Below, one piece after another: positions 1 through 8,075 of a stretch of 64,000 bases of DNA. Under the pieces are notes generated by a model, which was given only the letters and a program-made list of their open reading frames with translations, did not search any database and was not told the origin of the DNA. Source of the stretch: Naasia aerilata. GTDB taxonomy: Bacteria > Actinomycetota > Actinomycetes > Actinomycetales > Microbacteriaceae. Position numbers and translations under genes: made by a program. The stretch spans positions 310,001 through 374,000 of the forward strand of contig NZ_AP027731.1 of assembly GCF_030296595.1 (NCBI RefSeq). The letters run 5' to 3'. Positions within the stretch are counted from its first letter, which is position 1. Every line of letters starts with the position of its first letter.

Positions 1-780
1 GTGCGCTGGAAGAACGTCCTCTACTCGATCGTGACCTACACGCTGAGCCGCAAGGCGCCGAGCATCGTCAAGTCGGCGCTCCGCCGGGACCAGGTGCGGA
101 CGCTGCCGGCCGGCTACGACATCGCGCGGCACCTCACGCCCTCCTACGAGCCATGGGACCAGCGGCTGTGCGTCGCGCCGGACGGCGACCTCTTCGCCGC
201 GATCCGGGCGGGCCGCGCCGAGATCGTCACCGACCACATCGAGCGCTTCACCCCGCACGGCATCCTGCTGCGCTCGGGCGAGGAGCTGCCGGCCGACGTC
301 GTCGTGTCGGCGACGGGTCTCAAGCTGCTGCCGATCGGCGGCATCGAGCTCGTCGTCGACGGGAGCACGGTCGACGTCGCGAGGACGATCGCCTACAAGG
401 GGATGATGCTGTCCGGCGTGCCGAACTTCGCGCTCACCATCGGCTACACCAACGCATCCTGGACCCTGAAGGCCGACCTCGTCGCCCGCTACGTCTGCCG
501 CCTTCTCAACCGGATGAAGCGGACGGGAGAGGACTCGGTCACGCCGGTCGCCCCGCCGCTCGATCCGTCGACGCTCGAGCCGCTCATCGACTTCAGCTCC
601 GGCTATGTCCGCCGCAGCGTCGACCTGCTGCCCAAGCAGGGACCGGCCGCTCCGTGGCGGCTGCACCAGAACTACCTCAAGGACGTTCAGCTGATGCGCC
701 GCGGGCCGCTGACCGACGGCGTGCGCTTCGGCCGGTCCGCGGACGCGCTGCGACCGACGGCGGAGGCGACGGCGCGGTGA
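1..780 (+). CDS. Flavin-containing/Baeyer-Villiger-type monooxygenase, C-terminal part (5' end outside window)
   Basis: The frame is open from the first base, so the N-terminal FAD fingerprint lies outside the window. About 259 residues remain. The stretch DVVVSATGLKL near residue 100 matches the hallmark of class B flavoprotein monooxygenases (EthA/BVMO-like), where the substrate-oxidising FAD domain ends in an ATG motif. Family members of about 490 residues insert one oxygen atom into ketones or oxidise heteroatoms using NADPH and O2; the substrate here is unknown. The stop overlaps the GTG start of the following hydrolase, so the two are translationally coupled. A monooxygenase-hydrolase pair suits ketone to ester to acid plus alcohol conversion, which is an inference. 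Confidence 0.75.
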   Translation: MRWKNVLYSIVTYTLSRKAPSIVKSALRRDQVRTLPAGYDIARHLTPSYEPWDQRLCVAPDGDLFAAIRAGRAEIVTDHIERFTPHGILLRSGEELPADVVVSATGLKLLPIGGIELVVDGSTVDVARTIAYKGMMLSGVPNFALTIGYTNASWTLKADLVARYVCRLLNRMKRTGEDSVTPVAPPLDPSTLEPLIDFSSGYVRRSVDLLPKQGPAAPWRLHQNYLKDVQLMRRGPLTDGVRFGRSADALRPTAEATAR

Positions 781-1607
781 GCACGGGGGCGACGGCGGAG
801 CTCGTCGTGGGCGGACGATCGGTCCGCTACCGCGACACGGGTGCCGGCGACACGGTGGTGCTCGTGCACGGCATCGGCCGCAGCCTCGAGGACTGGACGG
901 AGCAGCACGACCTGCTCTCGAGCGACTACCGCGTGATCAGCGTCGACCTCCCCGGGTTCGGCTGGTCCGACCGGCTGGAGGGGCCGACCACGCTGAAGCG
1001 GCTGAGCGCTTGGCTGCCGGCGTTCCTCGACGAGCTCGGCGTGACCGAACCCGTGCATCTTCTGGGCAACTCGCTCGGCGGCGCCGTCACGATGGCGTTC
1101 GCGGCGGAGCATCCGGAGCGCGTGCGCGACCTCGTCCTCGTCAACAGCGCCGGGTTCGGACGGGAGGTGGCGCTGGGCCTGCGACTCCTCGCCCTCCGCC
1201 CGCTGACGCGCGTCCTCCTCCGGCCGCGCCGATCCTCGGCCGCCCGCACTCTGCGCGGCATCTTCCACGACCCGTCGTTCTCCACCGAGGAGCGGGTGGA
1301 GCAGGCCTACGTGCTCGCGCAGCGGCCGCGGGAGGCGATGCTCGAGATGGGCCGCGACCTCGGCACCGTGCGCGGCGTCCGCGAGGGGTGGCGACGCGAC
1401 CTCCTCGCCCGGCTCGCCGAGCAGGACCTGCCGACGCTCGTCGTGTGGGGCGCGCGCGACCTCATCCTGCCCGCGGTGCACCTCGAGGCCGCGAAGACCG
1501 CCCTGCCGCACGCCCGGACCCACCTCTTCCTCGACACGGGGCACATGCCGCAGATCGAGCAGGCCGAGGCCTTCGCGGAGCTGGTCCGGGACTTCTACCG
1601 GGGCTGA
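777..1607 (+). CDS. Alpha/beta-fold hydrolase
   Basis: This 276-residue protein shows a complete alpha/beta-hydrolase triad: nucleophile elbow GNSLGG (Ser99), acid Asp228 in GARD, and His256 in DTGHMPQ. HGIG near residue 31 supplies the oxyanion hole. The start is GTG inside the stop of the upstream monooxygenase (GTGA overlap), indicating one operon. Relatives include meta-cleavage-product hydrolases and ester hydrolases; the pairing with a BVMO-like gene favours hydrolysis of the ester or lactone made upstream. No signal peptide is visible, so it is probably cytoplasmic. A cap region (about 130-200) rich in Arg and Leu separates strand 6 from the acid residue. Confidence 0.85.
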   Translation: MSTGATAELVVGGRSVRYRDTGAGDTVVLVHGIGRSLEDWTEQHDLLSSDYRVISVDLPGFGWSDRLEGPTTLKRLSAWLPAFLDELGVTEPVHLLGNSLGGAVTMAFAAEHPERVRDLVLVNSAGFGREVALGLRLLALRPLTRVLLRPRRSSAARTLRGIFHDPSFSTEERVEQAYVLAQRPREAMLEMGRDLGTVRGVREGWRRDLLARLAEQDLPTLVVWGARDLILPAVHLEAAKTALPHARTHLFLDTGHMPQIEQAEAFAELVRDFYRG

Positions 1608-1639
1608 CCGCGTCGGGGACCCCGGGCCGAATCGGGCAA

Positions 1640-1663
1640 TCCGGGCCGCCGCTGAGGCCCGGA
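1640..1663. terminator. Bidirectional hairpin terminator between convergent genes
   Basis: A perfect 8-bp stem (TCCGGGCC pairing with GGCCCGGA) with an 8-nt loop sits in the 85-nt gap between the hydrolase reading right and the membrane protein reading left. There is no T-tract, as is common in high-G+C actinobacteria. Confidence 0.5.
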
Positions 1664-1692
1664 AACGCCGAATCGGCCCGTCCTGTCCCGCC

Positions 1693-3114
1693 TCAGGACT
1701 CCTTGACCGTGACGACGCTGCGCCACCCCGCGCGGTGCGCCGTGCGGACGTGGAACTCGCGCACGTCGCCCGCGGAGAGGGTGATGAGGATGCCGACGTC
1801 GAGCGCGAGCTCGAGGACCCAGATGCGGAAGCCGAGCCCGGTCGGCTCCACGGGTCCCGCGAGCAGGGCGAGGACCACGCCCGCGACGCTCAGGGTGAGC
1901 GCCACGAAGCGGGCGTCGGGGTGGCCCCAGAACGTGTACTGGGCGACGAACAGGTAGGCGCCGCCTGCCGCGAGGATGAGGAGGAGCAGGATCCACACCC
2001 GGTCCGGGCCCTCCGGCACCCCGAGCAGCCAGGACTGCATGCGCGGCATGACGGACGACCCGATGGCGCCGAACGCCGCGGCCAGCGCCACGACGATGGC
2101 GAGGGCCACGCGAGCCAGCATGAGCAGGTAGCCGGCGTAGAGGGTCATGGGCCGCTTCACCCGGTTCGACGCCGCCGTGTCCTTCGCCGTGTCGAGAAGA
2201 GACCGCGCGGAGGCGCGCACGGGCCTTCCGCTTCCTGCGGCGGCACCGGGGCCGGCCGTCGCCGTGTCCGGCAGGGGCGCCTCCGCGGGCGCCGCCCGGA
2301 TGGCGCGGACGTCGAGGATCGGCAGATCGCCGTCGGTCGCGATCGCATCGCCCCCGCCGTTGCGCGAGTGGAAGCCGGAGGAGAAGTTGCGGATCACCGT
2401 CCGCTCGACCTCGCTGCTGCCCGCCAGGATCGTCGCGACGATGTGGTCGCGCTCCTGGTCGATGTCCGCGTCGATCTTGTGCGTGATCTGCAGCGTGAAG
2501 ATCGAGAGGCCGACGCTCCGGTCGTAGGTGCCGGCGGCGAGCCAGTCCGCGCGGGCGCCGCCGGGCAGCAGCCAGCCGGGCGGCGTCTTCCAGAACCGCA
2601 CGTGGTGCCGCCGCCGGGGATCCCCGGCGACCTGCTGCTGGTAGGTGAACTCCTGCATGCCGCCGAACAGGAAGAGCGGGCTGACGGGCGCCGTCAGATA
2701 GCTGCGCCGCGTGAGCGTTGAGGTGACGATCCGGAGGCCGCTGCGGAAGCCGAGCTCGTCGGCCCGGTCCCAGCCGGCGAGCCGCATGGCCGTGTGCAGC
2801 TGGTCCTCGTTCCCGAGGAAGCCGAGGTTGACCGGGTCGCCCAGCAGGCCCTCGTAGGTGCGCGTGCGCCCGATGAAGTAGTCCGGCACGTAGACCCGGG
2901 TGAGGATCGTGTGCACGCGCGGCAGGAGGAGGTAGGCGAGCACGACCCAGAAGACGAGGACCAGCCAGAGGTCCTCGATCCCGCCGATCAGGATCCGCCG
3001 CACCGTGAGCACGGCGAGCCAGCCGGCCGCGACGGCGCCGAGCAGGAAGAAGACGTTGTCGACGCCGGCGAGCGCCCGCTCCGTGAACGGCAGGGCGACG
3101 CGCCGGCGTGCCAT
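1693..3114 (-). CDS. LssY C-terminal-domain membrane protein
   Basis: The 473-residue protein has two N-terminal hydrophobic helices (about 15-35 and 45-65), a soluble middle domain, and four further helices at the C-terminus. The middle domain contains the conserved WKT...GWLLPGG...AAGTYDRSVGL region followed by HKIDADIDQERD, the signature of the LssY C-terminal domain found beside phosphatase or secretion-related membrane proteins; its biochemical role is unknown. The start overlaps the upstream stop (TGATG), so it is co-translated as the last gene of the operon running left from the VOC dioxygenase. A Pro/Ala-rich linker at about 280-320 separates the domain from the last helices. Confidence 0.75.
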   Translation of the reverse strand: MARRRVALPFTERALAGVDNVFFLLGAVAAGWLAVLTVRRILIGGIEDLWLVLVFWVVLAYLLLPRVHTILTRVYVPDYFIGRTRTYEGLLGDPVNLGFLGNEDQLHTAMRLAGWDRADELGFRSGLRIVTSTLTRRSYLTAPVSPLFLFGGMQEFTYQQQVAGDPRRRHHVRFWKTPPGWLLPGGARADWLAAGTYDRSVGLSIFTLQITHKIDADIDQERDHIVATILAGSSEVERTVIRNFSSGFHSRNGGGDAIATDGDLPILDVRAIRAAPAEAPLPDTATAGPGAAAGSGRPVRASARSLLDTAKDTAASNRVKRPMTLYAGYLLMLARVALAIVVALAAAFGAIGSSVMPRMQSWLLGVPEGPDRVWILLLLILAAGGAYLFVAQYTFWGHPDARFVALTLSVAGVVLALLAGPVEPTGLGFRIWVLELALDVGILITLSAGDVREFHVRTAHRAGWRSVVTVKES

Positions 3115-3962
3115 CAGAGTCCTTCGAACGCCCCGCCGTCGACGCCCAGCTCGGTCGCGAGCCGGCGGATCTTCTGTGCCCGGCCGAGCCGCGGGAGGTC
3201 GCTGCCGTCGATGATCTCGCGGCCTCGCGCCTCGAACGCACGGAGGAACTCGGCGGCCCACTCGATGTCGGAGGACGTCGGGCTGATCACCTCGTTGACG
3301 ACGGAGATCTGCTCCATCCGGAGGCACAGCTTGCCGGTGAGGCCGAGGGCCACCGAGAGCGCGGACTGCTCGCGCAGCAGCGGGTGGCTGCTGCCGACGG
3401 TCGGACCATCGATGGGGCCGGGAAGACCGCCGACTCGGCTGGCGACGACGAGCCGCGACCGCGGATACGCCATCGCGAGGTCGTCGGCGCTCGTGCCCGT
3501 GTCCCGGCGGTAGTCGCCGCTCCCGAACGCGAGGCGGAAGGCGCCGCGGGCCCGGGCGATGTCGACGGCCGACTCGATGCCGAGCGCCGACTCCACGAGC
3601 GGCAGCACGGGAGTCGCCCCGCCCAGCTGCTCGAACGTCTCCGTGACGTGCTCGCCGGCCTCGACCTTGGCGAGCATGACGCCGAGGAGTCCGGGCACGC
3701 CGCGGAGCCGCTCGACGTCGTCCTGCCAGAACGGGGTCGACCGGTCGTTGATGCGGACCCACGCGTGGCCGCCGTTGCCCAGCCACGTGGCGACGTCTTC
3801 GCGCGCCTCGGGCTTCCGCTTCGGATCCACGGCGTCCTCGATGTCGAGCACGATCTGGTCGGCGCGCGACGAGGAGGCGGTGTCGAAGGTCGCGGGCTGG
3901 GTGCCGTTGACCAGCAGCCAGGACCGCGCGATGGCGGGATCGACCGTGCGGGCAGGACGCAT
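3114..3962 (-). CDS. HpcH/HpaI aldolase / CitE-like lyase family protein
   Basis: The 282-residue protein shows CitE-family features: LDIEDAV near residue 35 followed by a Lys/Arg cluster, AKVE, and PLVES, which supply acidic metal ligands in this TIM-barrel family. Members cleave or form C-C bonds in hydroxy-acid-CoA or keto-acid substrates. I chose the internal ATG because a GAGGTG ribosome-binding site lies six bases upstream, rather than the longer reading. Placement between an SDR and the LssY protein, downstream of an oxidase and a CGD, suggests it cleaves a small acid produced from the aglycone or the keto-sugar; that role is inferred. Confidence 0.75.
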   Translation of the reverse strand: MRPARTVDPAIARSWLLVNGTQPATFDTASSSRADQIVLDIEDAVDPKRKPEAREDVATWLGNGGHAWVRINDRSTPFWQDDVERLRGVPGLLGVMLAKVEAGEHVTETFEQLGGATPVLPLVESALGIESAVDIARARGAFRLAFGSGDYRRDTGTSADDLAMAYPRSRLVVASRVGGLPGPIDGPTVGSSHPLLREQSALSVALGLTGKLCLRMEQISVVNEVISPTSSDIEWAAEFLRAFEARGREIIDGSDLPRLGRAQKIRRLATELGVDGGAFEGL

Positions 3963-3990
3963 CAGGACACCTCGACGCTGAGAAGGACGC

Positions 3991-4848
3991 TCACGTCTCG
4001 ACTGTCTCACGGAAGGTGTTCTCGTCCCAATCGGCCGGCGACGGATCCCCCGCGCGAGCGGCCGCCGCGATCGTGTCCGACATGTACTTGACCCCGCGCG
4101 ACGAGGAGAACCCGCCGTCCACGGCGAGCTCCGCTCCGGTGACGTAGGACGCCGCGTCGGAGAGGAGGAACGCGACGACCGCGGCGACCTCCTCGGCCTG
4201 TCCGGTCCGCTCGAGGGGCGTGAGGGCGAGCTGCGCGGCGGTCATGGCGGCCGGCGCCGAGGCCATGAGCGGCGTCTCGATGTAGCCCGGATTGACCAGG
4301 TTGACGCGAATCCCGCGCGACCCGTACTCCGTCGCGGCCACGGCGCTGAGACCCCGCAGGCCCCACTTGCTGGCCGTGTACGCGGCGGTGTGGTGCGGAG
4401 TCACGGCGGCGGCGGAGCCGATGTTGACGATCGAGCCGCCGCGAGCCATCAGCGGCGCGACGGCCTGCATGCCGAGCATGGCGCCGGTCAGGTTGATCGC
4501 GAGCACCCGGTTCCAGTCATCGAGCTCGACCTCGCCGAGGCGGGCCCGGAACGCGACGCCCGCGTTGTTGACGAGGCCGTGCACCGGCTCGCCCTCGAGC
4601 TCGTCCGCCAGGCGGTTCCACCCGCCCGGGTCCGCGACGTCGAGCGTCCGGTACTCCACCGAGCCCGCCAAGCCGGCGGCCGCCTCAACCAGCTCGGCGG
4701 GCGCCTCCGCTGCCAGGTCGGCCGCGATGATCCGGCTGCCGTTCGCGGCCAGCAGCAGGGCCTCCGCGGCCCCTTGGCCACGGGCCGCTCCGGTCACGAC
4801 GATCGTGCGTCCGGACAGGCCGGGAAGGGCGATCTCGGGCGCGGTCAT
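3991..4848 (-). CDS. Short-chain dehydrogenase/reductase (SDR)
   Basis: This is a classical SDR of 285 residues. It has the cofactor motif TGAARGQG (19-26), NNAG (94-97), catalytic Ser145, Tyr157 and Lys161 (YTASK), and the PGYIETP loop. It should oxidise or reduce an alcohol/ketone with NAD(P)H. A C-terminal extension after about 250 (SSRGVKYMSDTIAAA onward) is longer than in minimal SDRs. The ATG overlaps the stop of the GMC oxidoreductase (ATGA), so both come from one transcript. A keto-sugar or a hydroxylated aglycone intermediate is a plausible substrate. Confidence 0.88.
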   Translation of the reverse strand: MTAPEIALPGLSGRTIVVTGAARGQGAAEALLLAANGSRIIAADLAAEAPAELVEAAAGLAGSVEYRTLDVADPGGWNRLADELEGEPVHGLVNNAGVAFRARLGEVELDDWNRVLAINLTGAMLGMQAVAPLMARGGSIVNIGSAAAVTPHHTAAYTASKWGLRGLSAVAATEYGSRGIRVNLVNPGYIETPLMASAPAAMTAAQLALTPLERTGQAEEVAAVVAFLLSDAASYVTGAELAVDGGFSSSRGVKYMSDTIAAAARAGDPSPADWDENTFRETVET

Positions 4849-6452
4849 GCCGCGGGGATCCCCTCGCTTCCGGTCACGTCAGCGGCCGCCAGGTCCGCGG
4901 CCGCCTTCCGGGCGCCGCGAACGGCGAGCGCGACGCTCATGAGCGTCGGGTTCATGCTCGTCGCCGTGGGGATGGTGCCGTTGCCGCCCACGTACAGGTT
5001 GTCGAAGCCCCAGACGCGCGAGAAGGGATCGGCGACGCTCGTGCCGTCGTCGACCTCCCCGATGCGCGTGGTGCCCTGGAAGTGCAGGCTCGAGCCGGGC
5101 GGCAGCAGCCGGGGCTCGGCGATGAAGGTGCCGAGCGACTTGCCGGCGCGGCGCAGCATCGCCGTCGCGCGCTCGATCTCCGCCTTCTCCTGATCGCCCA
5201 GCTCGTAGGAGATCGTCATGTTGGGGAAGCCGCGATAGTCGAGCTCCGCGTCGTCGAACGTGACGCCGTCCTCGAAGCGCGGCTGCTTCCGCGCGCCGTA
5301 GCCCATGTTCACGTAGCCCCAGGTGTTCCCCGCGTGCGGGTGGGTGGGGTCGAGCGGGAAGGGCGGATTCTCGGCGTACATGACCTGCAGCGAGAACGGG
5401 TGGTCGGGCTCCGACGAGGGGATGCGGTTGACGGCGCCAACGGGGTCGGCGGGATTGAGGGCTCGGCGGGCGAGCTCCACCTTCAGGTCGTCCTCGGTCG
5501 CGAACCGTGCCATCCGCTCGCCGTCGAGCGCGACCGTCGAGATGACCATCGGATGCTCTGTGAGGTAGTGGCCTAGCGCCGGCGGCCTGATCCCCGACGC
5601 CCAGAGCAGCTGCGGAGTGCGGAACGCGTCCGCCGCGACGACGACGAGGTCGGCGGGCACGAACCGGGTCACGTGCGTGCGGAGGTCCTCGACCGTGACC
5701 CCGGTGGCCCGGGCGCCCTCCGTCTCGACGCGGCGGACCAGGCTCAGGTCGCGCAGTTCGAACCGCTCGGCGAGCGGCGAGCCGACTTCGATGAGGGGGC
5801 CGAACACCACGTCGGCGCCCGCCCACTGGATCGTGCCGTCGGGCTGCGGGTCGCCGGCGACCGGAAGCGTGCTCACGCCGCGACCCTCAGGCAGCTCCGC
5901 GCCGAACTCCTCGTCGAGCAGTGCGCGGATGGCGCCGCCGATGGGCGAGTCGGCGAACGCGGCGCTGTTGGCGTGCAGGAGCTTCTCGGCCGTCGAGACG
6001 AGGTCCTCCCACTCGTCTCCCGGGATGAACGACACCAGCTCGGAGCCGGAGGGCCGTGGGATGGCGGCGGTCCAGTGCGCACCCATGCCGCCGACGTTGG
6101 TGGAGGCCGCCGCAGCCGGGAACGTTGGCGCGTGGGCGCTCCCCTCGCCGCCGAAGTCGAGCAGGTGGGTGCCCTGCCGGGCGGTGAACATGCCCTCCAC
6201 GACGACGCCGGCGGGAAGCCCGAGCGACTCCCGCAGCGACCCCGCCTGGGGGCCCTGGGACAGCTCGCGCGCCCGCGCCTTCTCGTCGGCGTCGGGGATG
6301 TTGCGCACGCTCGCGCCCGGGCGCTCGGTCAGCTGCGGGCCGGCCTCGAACATCACGACGCGCGCGGTCGGGTGGCTCTCGAGCACCACCCGCGCGTACG
6401 CGGCGCCGATGGGGCCGCTGCCGACGATGGCGATGGTGGGCGTGTCCGTCAT
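4845..6452 (-). CDS. GMC-family FAD oxidoreductase, CarA-like C-glycoside 3-oxidase (copy 1)
   Basis: The 535-residue protein opens with a dinucleotide-binding motif (VGSGPIGAAYA, about 10-20) and ends with the GMC catalytic pair: His457 in SSLHFQG and Asn501 in MNPTL. The arrangement resembles pyranose 2-oxidase-like GMC enzymes and the CarA group described from Microbacterium, which oxidise the sugar C3 hydroxyl of C-glycosides. Direct proximity to a C-glycoside deglycosidase (the fusion gene upstream) supports that reading, since CGDs need a 3-keto substrate. No signal peptide is visible. The dehydrogenase/oxidase distinction cannot be read from sequence. A second paralogue lies at 17807-19327. 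Confidence 0.85.
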   Translation of the reverse strand: MTDTPTIAIVGSGPIGAAYARVVLESHPTARVVMFEAGPQLTERPGASVRNIPDADEKARARELSQGPQAGSLRESLGLPAGVVVEGMFTARQGTHLLDFGGEGSAHAPTFPAAAASTNVGGMGAHWTAAIPRPSGSELVSFIPGDEWEDLVSTAEKLLHANSAAFADSPIGGAIRALLDEEFGAELPEGRGVSTLPVAGDPQPDGTIQWAGADVVFGPLIEVGSPLAERFELRDLSLVRRVETEGARATGVTVEDLRTHVTRFVPADLVVVAADAFRTPQLLWASGIRPPALGHYLTEHPMVISTVALDGERMARFATEDDLKVELARRALNPADPVGAVNRIPSSEPDHPFSLQVMYAENPPFPLDPTHPHAGNTWGYVNMGYGARKQPRFEDGVTFDDAELDYRGFPNMTISYELGDQEKAEIERATAMLRRAGKSLGTFIAEPRLLPPGSSLHFQGTTRIGEVDDGTSVADPFSRVWGFDNLYVGGNGTIPTATSMNPTLMSVALAVRGARKAAADLAAADVTGSEGIPAA

Positions 6453-6507
6453 GGTCTCTCCTTCGAGGATGGGCGTGCGGTGCGCGCGACGCGCGGCCGA
6501 TCCGTCG

Positions 6508-7989
6508 TCACCGGGTCGCGGCCGGAACCTCGCTCATCGAGCGGCGGATGAGGTCGTGCTGCTTGCGCACCAGAACAAGGGGGTCGACCTCGCCGAGCTC
6601 GGCGAACGCATGGCCCTCCCACTCGCTCGACCAGTAGCCGCGATAGCCGCCCTCGACGAAGACCCGCACGAGCTCCGGGTAGTCGATGGCGGGCTCCTGG
6701 CCGCTCTCGTCGATGTCGTAGAACTTGGCGTGCACATGCAGGATCTGGGGCATGATGTCGGTCCACTCGTGCACGTCCACGTGCCCATGCATGTTGAAGG
6801 CGAGGTGCGCGAAGGCGCCGAGCCGGCCCGGGTCGAAGTCGCGGCCGTTCAGGTAGCCGATGAACTCCTGCTGCCGCTCCCGCATGGACGCGTCGGTGGC
6901 CCAGATCCGCTGGAGCGTGTCGACCGCCTCGTCGTCCAGTCCCGCCCGGCGGACCGCCCGCAGCAGCGTCGGCGACATGCTGTGCATCGTGGAGGAGAAG
7001 TCGGCCACGAAGCCGAGCAGCGGCGACTGGATCTCGTCGTAGAGGTCTCGCACCTTCACGATCTCGGGCGAGTTGGGGCCCATGGGGGCGTGGATCTCGT
7101 AGGCCAGCTTGAGCTCCAGCTCCTCGGCGATCGGCAGGAGCCGCCGCAGGAGCTCCGGCTTCGCGCTCTGGATGCGGATGAGGGGGAAGCCGAGCTTCTT
7201 GGCGCCGTGGAAGAGGATCTCGCTGAACTCGAACTCCTCGTCCGGTGTCATGTCGCGGTCCCGGCGGCGTCCCATGTCGAGGTTGGCGCCGAACGAGCTC
7301 GCGTCGAAGCCGTGGCGGTCGAAGGCGGCGCGCCAGGTGCGCTCGAACCCGTCCGACACGACCGGATAGGTGCGCAGCATCTGGGACGCCACGATCTCGA
7401 TGCCGGGGCCGATGCCGAGCTCGGCGACGCGGTCGAGGAGCCCGTCGAGGTCGTACCAGCCGGCCCGGTACTCGGCGCTCGCCGAGTAGAGCGTGAGCCC
7501 GAGCTTGAAGGGGTCCGCCTCGGTGGCGGGCGGGGGCGCGGACACGTCGTTCACGAGCGCGGGCGGCTCGGCGCCCTGATCGGTCACCGCCAGCGTCCGG
7601 TGCTCCTCCACGTGGTTCGGCACGTACATGCCGGCGCCGCCGTCGCGGCCCGGTGCGATCTGCATGTAGGGCAGGCGCAGGTCGCCGACCAGGTCGATCC
7701 TGTGGGCCTCGCCGAGAGCGACGGGCTGGTCGCGGCGCACCACGAGCAGCGGATGCTCCTGCAGGTACCAGAGCACGTCGCTCTGCTCGGGGAGCTGGTC
7801 GAGGGAGTACCGGGTGTCGTCGAGCTCCAAGGACAGGTCGGCGGCGGGCACCTCCTCGCCGTCGACGCTGAGGGTGAAGGAGGTGACCGAGGAGAGCCAG
7901 AGGCTGCGGTACCAGGGGATCGTCAGCGAGAGGGCGAGACCCTCGGGGTGCAGGCGCAGGCTCGCGTTATCGAGCAGTCCGTTCGGCAT
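6508..7989 (-). CDS. Single-chain C-glycoside deglycosidase: beta (DUF6379-like) fused to alpha (TIM barrel)
   Basis: Residues 1-130 match the small beta subunits encoded elsewhere in this window (IPWYRSLWLS, YMQIAP), and residues 160-493 match the TIM-barrel alpha subunits. A Pro/Ala/Glu-rich linker of about 30 residues (131-160) joins them in one unbroken frame, so this is a fusion and not a frameshift artefact. Predicted divalent metal ligands are Glu298, Asp330, His420 and Glu456, in YEIHAP, FVADFSS, HVHAKFYDI and SSEWEGHA. Described CGDs are separate alpha and beta chains that cleave the C-C bond of 3-keto-C-glycosides. Co-transcription with the CarA-like oxidase next door supports that reaction. 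A GGATCC Shine-Dalgarno-like stretch precedes the ATG. Confidence 0.85.
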   Translation of the reverse strand: MPNGLLDNASLRLHPEGLALSLTIPWYRSLWLSSVTSFTLSVDGEEVPAADLSLELDDTRYSLDQLPEQSDVLWYLQEHPLLVVRRDQPVALGEAHRIDLVGDLRLPYMQIAPGRDGGAGMYVPNHVEEHRTLAVTDQGAEPPALVNDVSAPPPATEADPFKLGLTLYSASAEYRAGWYDLDGLLDRVAELGIGPGIEIVASQMLRTYPVVSDGFERTWRAAFDRHGFDASSFGANLDMGRRRDRDMTPDEEFEFSEILFHGAKKLGFPLIRIQSAKPELLRRLLPIAEELELKLAYEIHAPMGPNSPEIVKVRDLYDEIQSPLLGFVADFSSTMHSMSPTLLRAVRRAGLDDEAVDTLQRIWATDASMRERQQEFIGYLNGRDFDPGRLGAFAHLAFNMHGHVDVHEWTDIMPQILHVHAKFYDIDESGQEPAIDYPELVRVFVEGGYRGYWSSEWEGHAFAELGEVDPLVLVRKQHDLIRRSMSEVPAATR

Positions 7990-8044
7990 GGGGATCCTTT
8001 GCTTCTTGCTGGTTCGGCGCAGCGGTGCGCCGGACGAAGGAGAC

Positions 8045-8064
8045 GGGGCCCCGGAAGGGCCCCC
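8045..8064 (-). terminator. GC hairpin between dioxygenase and CGD fusion genes
   Basis: GGGGCCCC-GGAA-GGGCCCCC can form a stem of seven to eight pairs in the 86-nt gap. It may attenuate read-through or protect the upstream mRNA end. There is no T-tract. Confidence 0.3.
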
Positions 8065-8075
8065 GGAGGCTGCGC

